Assembly: GCA_001414345.1 (NCBI GenBank)
Contig: LLCB01000084.1
Coordinates: 1-64,000 of the forward strand
Source of the DNA: Hymenoscyphus infarciens
Taxonomy: Eukaryota > Ascomycota > Leotiomycetes > Helotiales > Helotiaceae
DNA length: 64,000 bases
Reading direction: 5' to 3'
Shown here: in pieces, positions 11,754 to 24,509 of the stretch
Layout: every line of letters starts with the position of its first letter
Numbering within the stretch: position 1 is the stretch's first letter
Made by a program: the position numbers and the translations under genes
Notes under the pieces: generated by a model
Told to the model about the DNA's origin: nothing
The model's input: the letters and a program-made list of their open reading frames with translations, nothing else
The model's database searches: none

Positions 11754-14700
11754 CTAGGGTAACTTAGAAGTAAGATATGTTAGTAAAAACTGTTAAAAAT
11801 ATAATTAAAAGAGATTAATAAAATCTACTAATAAGAGCTTTCTATTCTGTTTATTTAGCTAATTAGAATACTCTATTTTATCTATCTATTCTTGCTTATT
11901 CGTCTATATTTCTTATATACTTATCTTTCCTATATTCTATCTATTCTATTACTTTTACTTTTAATCTATTAATATTAATAAGATCTTTTAAAATATTATA
12001 AGACTTAGATTTAGTTATAATATCTATAAGATTACTTATACTATTAATCTATTTAATATTATAGATCTCTTAATATTTATATACTTATTGAAGTCTTATA
12101 ATATTAATTATTAGTCTCTTTTCCTTAGTAGTACTAAGTCTTATAAGATAGTTATAAATTAACTTAGAATTAGTATAAATTATAAGTAGAACCGATTAAT
12201 TAAGAATAAGCTTAATTATTGATTTAATAGTACTAGCGATGTTAAATTCTCTACTTAAAGTATATAACTTAGAGGCTAAAATACTATAAGTAACTCTCTT
12301 ATACTTTATAGATAACTAGTATAAGATATTAGCTTTATTATCTTTATCTACTAGTATAAGAATATATCTAATTTATAAAGTATAATTCTTATTATTAGTA
12401 AAAGAGGAATTAGTGAATAGAATTAACTTAAGACTTTCTTAATTTAATTCTATATAAGTAAGTCCTTTATTAGGATTATTGATTTACTATTAAAGTCTCT
12501 TATTAAGAGTGTTAATATCTTCTTTTTAGAGGTTAACTATTTAGGTAGTAGTTAATAAATCGAAAGCAGCTTCTAGTTATAATACTATAGTTATATAGGC
12601 TCTATAAGTATGTTATATAACGTATTACTCTTTTATAGAAGCCTTCGATTAAATCGTGCTATAAGAGCTTTTAAGATTAGTAGGCTTAACGCTTACTAAT
12701 TCGATATTCTTAGAATAATCCTAGGTAAGTGTAATCTTAGGATTAAGCGAGTTTAAGGAATTAATTATAATTTTACCTCTATTAAATTTAAGTAGATAGT
12801 CTTTAGTTAATTCCTTATAGTTCTTAGTAGTGAATTTAGCTTCTTTAAGCTTTAATTCCTTATTATTAGTAAATTCTTTATTAGTAAGAATAAGAGTATT
12901 ATTAGTTTAAAGACTTATAACGCTAAAGTATTATTTCTTATTAATATATAAAAGGTAAGAATTATATATTAATTCTTTTATTTAAAGTGCTTTTAGGTAA
13001 TGCTTTTAGTAGGTGTTAAACTAATGGTTTCTAGCTTCTATAATACTATAAAGAGGTCTTATTACTTCTTAGATAATTCCTTTCTACTATCCTTTATCTT
13101 TTAATAGATAGGTAAAAATTTATTATCCTAATTAGGTAATAGACTATATATAAGCTTAGGAAATGTCTTTTAAAAAGAGACTAAATTATTAGTAGAATAT
13201 AATAAAAAGAGTAATAATAAGTCTCTAGCTTATATATTAGATTATAGGTGATTAGGTAAGAATAACTTTTTTACTATTATTATTAAATCCTTAGATTACT
13301 AATCTTAACTTTTTTATAACTTATACTATACTAAGGAATTTAATAGTATTAACGAATTTAGATCTAAATATTCTAGTCTCTTTTAGAAGTTAGTTATAGA
13401 TGATTATTTTAAGTATACTTCTATTAGTAAAGCCTTTGAATTTAGATTAGTATATACTAATATATATACCTTCTTATATACTATTTAATTTAGTAGAATA
13501 TAGAGTCTTAGAGATATTCTTATTATATTAGATAAAACGTTTTTTTCTATTAATCTTACTTTAGATAAAGATCTTAGATATACTAGCTTTAAATATATAG
13601 GTATTAATAAGATTAAGGTATTTTAGGAATTAGAAGAGGACTTTTAGATTCTTTAGTAGTTGTCCTCTCTTTTACTTTAGTAGTATAGTTAATAAAATCG
13701 GTTTAGGAATTAGAACTAGTATTAATTAAGAGCGTATTACTATAGAAGATAGTAGTAGGGTATTAAGGTCTATTTCTAATTCTAAGTTCTTAAATTATTA
13801 TACTTCTTAATTAGTATTTTTAACTAGCTAATTCTTATCTAGAATAGGATCTCTATATTATAAGAGAGAGGAATAATAAGGCTTTATAACCGTGGATCTA
13901 AATTTAGTAAGTCTACTAGGTAATTTAATAATATACTTTTTATTATTAATACTAATTAATTTAAAAGGTCTAGTCTATTTACTCTTTTCTTATTAAATAA
14001 AGACGTTAGAATTTAGAAGTAAATTATATAGATAATTCTTATTAGAACTATTCTAAGTATTTAGAGTATTATTAACTTATTTTTTTACTTATATCTTTTA
14101 TACCTTATTTTAAGCTTTATTATATATTATAGCTTTTTAAGCTATTCTAGGAGATAGAGTATTATTATCTAATATATAAGTATATACCCTAAAAATAAGA
14201 AGTATAGAGATAAGGCTGTCTAGGCTAGCGGTGTTATTAATTACCTTAAAAGCTATTTATAAAAGTATATCTTTAGTAAGGTTTAAATAGGCTTCTTTAA
14301 ATATTTAGTAGACTTAATAAATCAGTTTATAGTATTATTTAACGATTCTAATTAAATTATATACTTTTATAAGTATAGATATAATAGTTATTTCTATAGC
14401 TCTTACTTATTAAATAAATTCCTTACTTATAAGATTCTTACTAGTATTAGTAATAATTATTACTAGAGGTTCTAAGTAAGTATTAATCTAATATTTAAGG
14501 AACTTCTTAAATATATACTTTAAAGTTATATTTCTTAACTAATAGCTAGCTTAGAAGTAAGTAGCTAGGTTAATAATATATAATAATAAGCTTCCTTTAA
14601 TATATATAATATCTATAATAACTATAAAGTTAAAGTCTATCTTATTATTATATAGAGTAAATTTAAATTAACTAAAGGACTTTTTATACTTCTAATAAAA

Positions 14701-17700
14701 TTTATAGAATTTAGTTAGATAGTTAAGTACTTTAAAATTAAAGTCTTTTCTAGTATACTCTAAAAGTATTAATAATCTAGTAATAGATAGATAGCTAAAT
14801 CGTTAATAAAGACGTATAAGCTTAATATCTATAAGTAAGCTAGAGAATTATTATATATAAGTAGTAATAGCTCTATCTTATAATAAAAAGAGATAGCTAA
14901 ATTAATAGATTACTAGAAAAACTTCCTTTTTACCTTTACACTTTCTAATAAGAAGGTTCTTAATATTATTATAAAATACTCCTAGTTAGTCTATATCTTT
15001 AATAAAAAGCAAAAATAGAGTATTAAACTAGTATATATAGAAGTCGATAATACTAATAAAAGTTATTATTTTTACCTTCTTAATAGATCGAGTATTACTA
15101 ATTCTAAAAGTAACTATAAAGCTACTATTTAGTAATAATAGTAATTTATATATAAGGTTATTATATACTAGGAATTAGTTATATTTAATAATAGAGTATT
15201 TAGTAATACTAGTATTAATTATAATACTAAAGAATTTAGTCTTCTTATATCTTTTAGTACCACGTTATATAAGAGTCTTATATTCCTTGTCTTTATAGTT
15301 CTCTTAAATATCTCTAGTTATTAAATAAATAAAAGAGGTATTAACTAATTTAGAAATAATCTATTTAATATTAATAGTATTAATAGTATTATAAAAAGTA
15401 ACGAATTATTAAATATTATTATCTAGCTTAATATTAAAAGATAAAAGGTTATTAATAATAAATATTTCTTTTAATTAATTAATATTTAAATTATTATAGA
15501 GCTTTTTTATGTTTAAAATATATTATTAGATGTTATAATTAAAGCTCTTTTCTTTAAAAGTATCTCTATATTTTCTTTTAAGTTATTAATAATATTATTT
15601 TATATATTAATCCTACTTATCTTTAAAGTAATCTTAGAACTAATAATTTAGCTTCTTATAAATCTAATATACTCTTTTAAATCTTAAAGAATTTATAAAG
15701 CAATTAGATATATAGTTACTATAAAATTTATAGTTAGTAATATACTATTCTACTTCTAATTCTTCTATAATATATACTTATTAACTTACTATTCTTATAC
15801 TACTTTTATAAAGGTTCTTATAATTATTAATAGATTAGTATAAAGTATTAATAGTAGATTAGAGGTTCCTATTTAAAAGAGCTCTTTTAAAAACAGTATA
15901 GAATTCTACTATATTTTAATATTCTATTATAATTTTATTTATAAAAGTACACTTATTCTAAAGCTTAGAATATAGACTATAAAAGAGTTTATTAAGTTTA
16001 TCTAAGTATAACTTAAAATATTAGAATACTAATTTATCAATATTATTAGTCTTAAATTATTTATACTAAAGAGTATTCTATTTAAAAAGAACGTTTTAAT
16101 AATAGAAATCATTTTTAAAGTAATTTTAGATATTTTTATATATATCTATAAATAAGAGTTCACTTCTATATATAATATTAGTATAATAATAAGTAAGTAT
16201 AAGTTCTTTAAATATTATAAGAAAGGCTAAATAATAGTATATAATTAGTATACTATTATAAAAATAGATATTATAAAATATATTAAGCTTAAAGTTAAAG
16301 TTATCCTCCTTCTTACTATATTACATTTCCTTTATATATACTTTAAAGATATTAGCAATTTCTCTAGAAAATAAGTTATATAGTATCTTACTATACTATA
16401 GATTTTAACTAGGAATATCTAGCTAGTAGAGATAGAGAAGAGAATAAATAGAATCTAGGTTTATTATATAGTATTTAAAACTATTATCTAGATATTATAA
16501 CTTTAATAAATATATAAAACTATAGAGTTAAGAATATTAGAGAGATTAATTTAACATATTAATATATCTAGGCTAAGATTATTAATAGGTTAGTTATTAG
16601 AGATATTAATACTTTTAACGTTTTAAGACATAGAGGTACTTTATTAGTAATCAAGAAGGTCTTAAAGAAAGTAGATTACTATTTAGAGGAGGTAGATATA
16701 TAAAAGAATAAATAAGAGGAGAGAACCTTAGTTAGAGCTTCTTAGGTTATTAACTTAAACTATTAAAATAAGTAAGTTTTAGTAATTTTAAAGTTAAATT
16801 TAAAAAAGGAATTATACTAGCAGCTATATTTAATAAAGTTATATTAAAAGAAGAAACGTTCTTATCTAGGGTAGGCTAGGTATAATACTAGATAAGCTAA
16901 TTATAAGTAAATAAATAAGCCCTCTTTTAGCTTAACTTAGAGAAATTTAACTATCTTACTTCTAAATCAGGTTATTTTAGCTCTAGATAGGCTCTAAAGT
17001 AGGCTTTTAGAATAGCTCTTTTTTAATTTAACTTAGTAAGATCTATATAATATATCTCTAGTATAGGTAAATTTGATTTAAATAATCTTAATATTAACTT
17101 TATTATCTTTAGCATAGATCTTTCTTAAAATAATTAATATAAAGGATTTAATAAATCTAAAATAGGATTATTAATTCTTTATTTAAGTTTATTAAAAGAA
17201 GTATTACTTAAATAAATAATCTTTTCTAATTCCTTATAGAAGAGTCTAGATTATTTATCCTCTTAAAGTATTTAGAGAAGTAATTCTACTATTTTTATAT
17301 CTTTATAATTTAGTATATAATATCTATAGTATTTAAGTATAGATTAGAGTCTTAATACTACTCTTACTTTTATAATATTAAAGTTATTAACTATCTATTT
17401 TTAGAAGTCCTCTTAGAAAGTATACTAAAGTTCCTTATTATCCTCTTTACTAGTCTTATACTTTCTAGTAAATAGCTTAACTATATTAGTTAGATATTCT
17501 ACTATATCTTTATATATTTTATATTTATCTAGATTATTATTAGAAGGGTTATTAGAGGAGTTACCGCCGTTCTCCTTTTATAGGGATTAGCTTCTATTAA
17601 GGCCTAATATAGTATTATTTATTAACTCTTTTAGTGATTTAAGGTTAAAGAACTTGTTATTAAAGGATAAGGATATTAAAAGAATAAAGAGTGGAATATT

Positions 17701-18174
17701 AGAGAGCTAGAAGCCTAGCTAGAGATACCTATCTTATAGTAAGATAGTTTAAAAGTATAGTAAATTAAAGACCTAAAATAAAAGGTAAATATCTTAGTAA
17801 ATTTAAAAAGAGAATTTAAATAAGAATTATATATTTTTAGTAGTATTATAGAGTCTTTAAGAAGAGTAATAGATTAATACTTTTAAAGTATTTATTAATA
17901 AGCTAAGGAAGTGTTAAATTAGTCAGTTTTGCAACGATTAATTAAAGAAACAATTAGTAGATCTATAGTCCTTTTTAGAAATAAAAAAATACTAGGATAG
18001 AAACTCTTTATAATAGTAAAAGTTAATCTCTTACTAAGATAGAAAAGAGGCTTTTACTCTATAACTACTTATAATATCGTATTCCTACTAAAATAGAAGA
18101 GATAATGTTACTAGAATAGAAAGCGTCTAATATAAGTAACTAAATAATCTAATCTATATATATATACTAATTAG

Positions 18175-18364
18175 TATTAGTATAACTAGGTTATAAATAG
18201 AGTCTTCTTATCTCTTTTTAAGGGATTAAAAGGTAACGTAAAAAGTAGTTATTCATTTATACGTACCTATCTATAAGTATAAAGGTCTAAGTATAAATAA
18301 GCCTTATTCTACCACCTGATTAGGTAACCAGAACCGACATATTCACTCTGTAATTGTCTCGACA
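18175..18364 (-). repeat. Copia LTR, 5' copy (right)
   Basis: This copy is clearly less RIP-mutated than the left one, especially in its last 70 bases (ACCACCTGATTAGGTAACCA, TAATTGTCTCGACA). Confidence 0.8.
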
Positions 18365-18369
18365 CTTAT

Positions 18370-19520
18370 ACTCTTAAATATATAATAAATTAACTACTAA
18401 GTCTATTTAGATAATTTCTATATATATAGATAGCGCTATATTAACTTAATAAAAGCCTCTATAATATCTAAATTATTAAAGATAATCTATATACTATTTT
18501 ATAATTAATTAGATTATAATTATAAGCTTTTAGAGAAAGTCTTAGCAGATCTTAGTAGACTATTCTACCTTTTTATTAAAGTTCTATACCTCGCTATTAG
18601 CGATAAATTAGCGCTAAAGAGCTATATATAAACTAAGAAGCTATATACGAATACTCTTTAGAATTTATTACTTCTTAATCTACTCTCTAAATACTTCTTC
18701 TATTATAAATATAGCTCTTTACTAGTATATCTTTAATTATATCTAAGAATTACTATTTTCTAATTATTAGTTATTAAGTAATTAATTATTTAGATTTTAT
18801 CTTTAAGATTACTACGTTTTAAGATCGCTACGACTAACTTATATAACGAATTAGTAGAGAATCTTAAAATAATAATTTAATTAGACTTTTACTTAATTAT
18901 ATAATTAGTTTATTAAATCCTCTACTTTAACTTATTTCACTTATAAAAGCTTAATATATATATCTCTAAAGCTAACTAGTACTTATATTATTATAAGTTC
19001 TTTATAATAAATTAAAGTTATATAATAACTTTTTAATATAATAAAGTAAATTTTTAAAAAGATAATATAAGTTATATAATATCTCTTTAGTATTATAAAA
19101 CACTAGTACTAAGAACCTAATATTTAATCGATTATTATTATATTAGATAAGAATCTATAATACTTATTATATAATATATATCGCGATAATCTAATAAATA
19201 TTATATTACTATTTAAGTTTAATTACTTTTTAGTTTTCTATATTAAAAAGATCGAGATATACTAGTAGTACTAGTTTTAATTAATTTCTATAAGTTATAT
19301 ACTCTATTATAATAAATTATCTTATATACTTTTTCAAAATTCAAAACTATTAATTATCTTAATTACTATTAATAAGTATTAATAAGTATTAAATATTACT
19401 ATATATTAATCTAGAACTTATTTTATATTTCTATTATATACTTTCTTATCTTAAGTAAATAATATAAGTAAGACTATACTATTACTAAAGCTATTATAGT
19501 AGATCTTTCACTTACTTAAG
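18370..19520. repeat. RIP-decayed repeat right of the Copia insertion
   Basis: AT-rich without genes. The stretch about 18,780-19,230, read on the minus strand, resembles 11,150-11,560 on the other side of the Copia element (shared GATTCTCTACTAA.TCGTTATATAAG and AATTATATAATTAAGTAAAA), so the two flanks are arms of one older inverted-repeat element. Confidence 0.65.
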
Positions 19521-20440
19521 AACACAGAGTAGTTTGATATACTACTTTCTAGGTAGAAAGAGGGGTCTGTCACGTGAAAAGATGTATAGAAATGATAAAC
19601 TCGCGTCGGAACTTACTAGAGGCTGCTCAAGTGAGGGGAAGCGGGGGCAGTGTGACGTCACTTTCTGGTTTACTCACTTCCTTTTTGGAGAGCGAGGCAA
19701 CTGGAGGTAACGATACCAGATTTCGGTGAGTTGACTTCTTGTAGTTCGTTCATTCAGTAAGATGTTAGAAATGCATCGTGCTTATTTTAAGGTTGTGTCA
19801 CGATGATCTAATCAGATCTCGCCCCTCCGCCTCGGGAAAAGGGGGAGGGGGTACGAGTTCGTTTTACCAGTACCTGCTTCTGATTGGTTCACTCATCTTT
19901 TCAACCTGGTTTGGTTTGTGCCAAGTTTCTTGACTTGACCTGGTTTTATTTTTCGTACCTCTTATTGATTCCTTTGTAACCTCTTTCTTAATTTTTTTTT
20001 TTTTCCAGATTGTACACTCTCTCGTTCTGAAATCGTTTGTTCTGAAATCGTTTGCTCTGAAATCGTTTTCTAGATTGTTTCACTCAATCTTCATTCACTC
20101 ACGTAATCGGTCCTTCCCCACACTCCCAGTTTCCCCTTTCGGTACTTTGCTGCTCTGCTGCTTGTAAGTCTAGTGATCCACCACGTCCCGTGAAAACAGC
20201 TGATGACGTTTCCCCCAGCATAGATATTATTTTGAAAGGGTGTTGGGATCCTGGGAGAAAGTACTCTATTTAAATTGCTTTTTGGTTCGCGAAAGACGTT
20301 CAGTTTCTTGTATTTTCTAGAAACGGGTTTTGAAAAGAGAGCTATAGTTATACACCTATACACCTCAACTTCACCAAGAATCAAATCGTACAACACAACC
20401 TCCTCCTCACCCACCAAACCTCCTCACACCCTCCCGCAAA
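19520..20440 (+). promoter_or_regulatory. Composition boundary and upstream region of the GH64 gene
   Basis: Base composition switches abruptly to normal at about 19,510-19,550. The last 180 bases hold a TATA-like TATTTAAAT at 20266-20274 and a pyrimidine/CA-rich leader ending CGCAAAATG, a good fungal start context. A perfect-to-near-perfect triple 15-mer lies at 20026-20070. The shorter open frames here on both strands look fortuitous. Confidence 0.5.
20026..20070. repeat. 15-bp tandem triplication
   Basis: The unit TCTGAAATCGTTTGT occurs three times in a row with only changes in the last two bases of units two and three. It lies about 370 bases upstream of the GH64 start. Confidence 0.85.
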
Positions 20441-21711
20441 ATGACAAACTCAACCCTCTCCATCGCCCTCAAAAACACCTCCACCGCCTCCCAAATATAC
20501 GCCTACATAACGGGTCTCTCCCTCGACCCCGCAACTCAAAATCAACGCTTCCTTCTGCAAGCTGATGGTCAAACAGCATACTTCCCCACATCCCCTGCGA
20601 ATACGGGTGCGAGTCTCTCTGCGGATTGTGGAATTGCGATAGGGGCACCTGGAGCGAGTAGGACAGTTACTATTCCGAGATTGGCGGGGGGACGGATTTA
20701 TTTCTGTTATGGGGAACAGTTAACCTTTTTGTTGAATCCTGGGCCGGGGCTTGTGAGTTCTTCTTTTTTCTTTCATTGAGTGGTTTTGGTTTCTTCTCTC
20801 AGATGTTTTTGTGTTTCCGAAGCGTCTTTTGACCTTTTGGAAGTCTCAAGTGTTCTCTTCATCTCTTGAAATGGCAACGCTGACTCAAATGAAAACAGGT
20901 AGAACCAAGTGTCTCCAACCCCTCAGACCAAAACTACTCCAAAACCTGGGGATTCTGCGAATTCACATTCAACGACGCCCAATTATTTGCCAACATCTCC
21001 TACGTAGATTTCGTATCCATCCCCATCTCCCTCTCCCTAACCTCCACCACTGGCTCAACCCAAAGTGTCCTCGGTCTTCCCTCCGACGGACTAACACGCA
21101 TCGCAAACGACCTCACCCAAGAAGGTTCCGGCTGGCAAGACCTCATCGTCAAGGATAGTTCCGGAAACGTCCTTAGAGTCCTAAGTCCAAACACAGGCCA
21201 CGTAATGAATCAGTCTCTCTTCGCCGGCTACTACGATGACTACGTCAACTCAGTCTGGCAAAAATACAGCACCACACCTTTAGTAATAGACACCCAAGCG
21301 CAATGGGGTCTCCAATCCGGCACCATCCAGGGTTCCCTCCTTACATTCCCCGACATCGGAACCTTTGCAAAGCCCTCAGCAGCTGATATCTTCTCCTGCT
21401 CCACCGGGCCTTTTGGTGGTTATCCTAGTAATACTATTGCTATGGGTGCACTGGGGGCGAGGATTGCGGCAGGGTTTAATAGGAGTACACTTCTTATTGA
21501 TGGGACGGAGCCGAAGAGTGATGTTGGGACGTTCTATAAGACGACGCCGACGAATCAGTTTGCGAGGGTTGTGCATGGGAATAGTCGGGATGGGAGGGGG
21601 TATGCGTTTCCGTATGATGATGTTGCTGCTTCTGGACAGACGGGAGGGGATCAGGCGGGGACGGTGTCTGATGGGAGTCCGGCTTTGTGGACTATTAGTG
21701 TTGGGGGTTGA
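20441..21711 (+). CDS. GH64-type beta-1,3-glucanase-like protein, two exons
   Basis: Exons are 20441-20752 and 20899-21711 (intron 20753-20898, GTGAGT...AACAG, phase 0), giving 374 residues. The product follows the glycoside hydrolase family 64 / thaumatin-like fold pattern throughout: AYITGLSLDP near the start, GRIYFCYGEQLTFLLNPGPG before the intron, WGFCEFTFNDAQLFANIS after it, then YYDDYVNSVWQKY, FAKPSAADIFSCSTGPF, GRGYAFPYDDV and a terminal DGSPALWTISVGG. Family members hydrolyse beta-1,3-glucans (laminaripentaose-producing type) of fungal or plant walls. The start is the first in-frame ATG with strong context and the family match begins within 10 residues of it. Oddity: no signal peptide is visible at this start, so secretion is not supported by the model. 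The family call is firm; substrate activity is inferred. Confidence 0.9.
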
Positions 21712-22956
21712 ATTGAGGGGATGGGAGACAGGATTTTTGGAGTTGGGCTGTTGAGGGTAGATGATTGATTTTCATTCTCGTTTGGATTGTGGAGTTAAGG
21801 GGTGGATGTTCCGCTTGTATATTGAGAGTAGACACGAGAGCAGGAGAATATTCGGACGGAATTAGGGGGATAGGTTGTACATATGCGACGGTCGTTTTAA
21901 TTAGTAGATTGTTACACTTGCTATTGTTAGGCAGCCTGTGAAGAACCCAATACTCTCACGGAAAATATTGGAACAGACGCAATTGGGTAAAACGTCAAAA
22001 AGAGCGTCGAAGGTCTGCAGTAAACCGAACAGTGTCTAGTAAGCCAACATCATACTTGGGGGCCAAAACTAGACTTACGGGTAAGCTGTTAACCGTCGAC
22101 TGAGGTATTACTTGTGGAGTAAGCTACAAAAAGGAAATTTGCGAGTAAGCTAACAAGTATCGAGTAAGCCAGAGGGAAATTTCCTGATTTGCTACCATAC
22201 CGTGTTCGCGTGTGCATGGGCAGGGGTCCAATACAAATCACGAAGCCGCGACGAAACATCGGACTAAGTTATAAGAACGTGTTTTCTTTACGATTGACAT
22301 TACTAGGTCTACTGATTCAGACTCGTCGCTCCTTACTGCAAACACGTAACCCACTGCCTTCTTTCCCGCCCCTTCTGTCCAAAGCTACCAACCCACATAC
22401 AAATACCAACTCCATCTCGTAACCCAACCATACTGAACATCAGGCTTATCAAAGTCCTCGGTAAAATGCCATTGTCAATGCAGCCATGGTTTCCAAGGAC
22501 GAAGAGTCGCCTTTTGTTTCCCTAAACCCTTGCTATGACAGTTGTCGTTGCACTATCTTGCTGTGTGACCAAGTTGAAAACCTATTCCAAGGTTAACTTT
22601 TCCTTCTTGTAAGAGAGGACAAAGAAACACATTCGAGGATCGTAGCGATATCTTTTCTGTTTTTATAGCTCAATAGCCATTTTTTTGTGTTGACACGGTG
22701 AACTTCAAATATTCCGAACTGGTCTTTCCTTTCATACATTCATCTTTCCCATTTTGTCCTCTCGTTGTCCACTCTTCTATCACTTTTCCTTACAATACAC
22801 TATAATATAGTTCGAGAATTAGGGTTTTTGTAGGGCAGCCGTGCCTCAAATCGGCAGGTTTTTTCTCCCCCTGAGAGTCTGGCTCGGCTAACAGATGAGG
22901 TAAGAATTGAGGAGATACGTTGAAAGTGGAAAGGCTTTTGACGACTGCTTTTCTGC
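21712..22956. other. Intergenic, no supported gene
   Basis: The first 200 bases would be the GH64 3' UTR. At about 22,030-22,170 the phrase AGTAAGC recurs five times at irregular spacing (as TAGTAAGCC, GGGTAAGC, GAGTAAGCTA, GAGTAAGCTAA, GAGTAAGCCA). A 77-codon frame at 22189 has no protein-like features. Confidence 0.5.
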
Positions 22957-23523
22957 TCAGAGACAGGGCATGTTCGAATGTTGCTGAGCTCTCATTTTGT
23001 AAATCGGCTGTAGAAAATCTATGGGAAAGAAGTCCATGTTAATCCCAGTACAAACGGGTTTCTGTTGGAATTCACAATACTCCTCAATTTCTTTCATAAT
23101 TGTCTTTCTTACAGCTCTCTCCTTGTATGAGCCGGAAGCTTGAAGAACCGTGATGGAATTCGATAGTGTTATGGGAGGAGAGGCAGAGTTGTTTAACCCC
23201 GAAATTAAGATTTCAGTCTGTGGAAGAATGAAAACTGTGGATGTTCTGATTCGACCGCTCTTAAGTAAAACATATACAGCCAAGAATGGTTGGCGTAAGT
23301 TCAAGTGATGAGACTTCCAAGCGCTGTAGCAGACAATTTGTCTCCAAATATCGATCGTTACATTCATTTGGCGGCTTTTCTGGCTGGCAGGTTTGCCTCT
23401 TCTCAATCCATAGACCACTTGCTTACCAAAACAATATTTGTGGGCTTTGCGAACAATTTCTAGCGTTGCAAGTATCGAGATGCGCGTTGCTAGACGAATA
23501 TGACACATTACTGAGATTTGCAA
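22957..23523 (-). CDS. Hypothetical protein, 188 codons, uncertain
   Basis: This is the longest open frame between 21.7 and 25.2 kb. Its central part (VYVLLKSGRIRTSTVFILPQ) and C-terminal part (EIEEYCEFQQKPVCTG, DFFPIDFLQP) have plausible protein composition, but I recognise no family, there is no signal peptide, and no promoter or splice pattern supports it. It may be a chance frame or the exon of a decayed gene. Confidence 0.25.
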   Translation of the reverse strand: MQISVMCHIRLATRISILATLEIVRKAHKYCFGKQVVYGLRRGKPASQKSRQMNVTIDIWRQIVCYSAWKSHHLNLRQPFLAVYVLLKSGRIRTSTVFILPQTEILISGLNNSASPPITLSNSITVLQASGSYKERAVRKTIMKEIEEYCEFQQKPVCTGINMDFFPIDFLQPIYKMRAQQHSNMPCL

Positions 23524-24509
23524 GATACCTCAGGCTTAGCAGCAAAAACACACACTGAAAACCCACAAAACAAGACTCCTTTTTGTGTAACCACACTTCC
23601 AATAAGCGATAAATGAACTATTGGCCAAAGTGGCCAAAGGAGGGTTTTATCCAGAGCACTTCCGCACGAATCAACTTTGCATTTGCTTTCACAAATGACC
23701 AAATCTCTTCCCTACAATTGGCGGAGGCTTACACGCTGAGGACTAAGCGAAAAGCCCCCTTCACGTCACCAACGCGGTGCAGTGTACTTGCTGTTGAGAC
23801 GAAATATTGAGCTTCATTTCGCGAGTCACATCCGCCAATCATGCGAGCTTTCCACAACATCTGCTAGATGTCAATCGTGCTGTTAGTTTCAAATTAAAAT
23901 ACAAGTGTTAAGGAATATTTCCACCAGGTAAACCTCTAAAGAGCTTATTCGAATCAGCTCTTTACTTTATCAGATAGACAATCGTAAAACTATAATGCCC
24001 TTGGTCCAACGCATAAAAGAGCAAGGGTTCAGTCGATCCAAGATATATACAGTGATTTAAAGCCGTGTTGAGCAGCAACCCAAAGAAAATTCGCATGCCA
24101 AACTTTTTCCTAGTTTTATATAGATGCCTGCCCGAGCAAGAACGGAACTCCTGGATATAAACTCTCTAAGCGACTTCGCGGGTATACCGGAAAAGGTTAA
24201 GAATAAATAATCTCATAGAACATTTAGTAGCTGTTTCTCTTTGAAGAACTGTCAGGTCAGGAAAATGAAATGTGCAAGGCTGTGCTGCATATCAGAGAAA
24301 TGACTCACCAGACCAGAAGAACAGGATTCCGAGCCTATCGCGCCACAGAGATTATGGCGAGAACTTGAAAATCGCTTTTGATTGGAGGACACATGAGGTG
24401 TAGTAGTAGACTCGAGGATTATTGGCGGGACCTACAGATGAACGCTTGTCGCAGAATACCCTTTCATTGTTAAAATGGGAAAAATCTCATGTGGCATGGT
24501 CTGACTCAA
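23524..24509. other. Intergenic, nothing recognised
   Basis: Mixed composition with several short frames on both strands, none longer than 66 codons and none protein-like. No repeats or RNA genes seen. Confidence 0.5.

Larger units (their letters stand above)
11564..18364 (-). mobile_element. Ty1/Copia LTR retrotransposon, RIP-mutated
   Basis: Direct repeats of 190 bp at 11564-11753 and 18175-18364 share AAAAGGTAACGTAAAAAGTA and TATAAGTATAAAGGTCTAAG. On the minus strand the right-hand LTR starts TGTCGAGACA. The pentamer CTTAT occurs at 11559-11563 and 18365-18369 as target duplication. On the minus strand, about 12180 down to 11930, a broken frame still reads like the C-terminal RNase H end of fungal Copia polyproteins: a SKL.Y..LIRL segment, then STTKEKRLIINI, then TKS, then INRLK, interrupted by stops where Gln or Trp codons are expected. 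The rest of gag-pol is degraded beyond recognition by eye. It cannot be autonomous. Confidence 0.85.

Noticed and set aside
20275..20565. Alternative upstream frame overlapping the GH64 start
   Set aside because: Out of frame with the GH64 match and lacking any recognisable motif.
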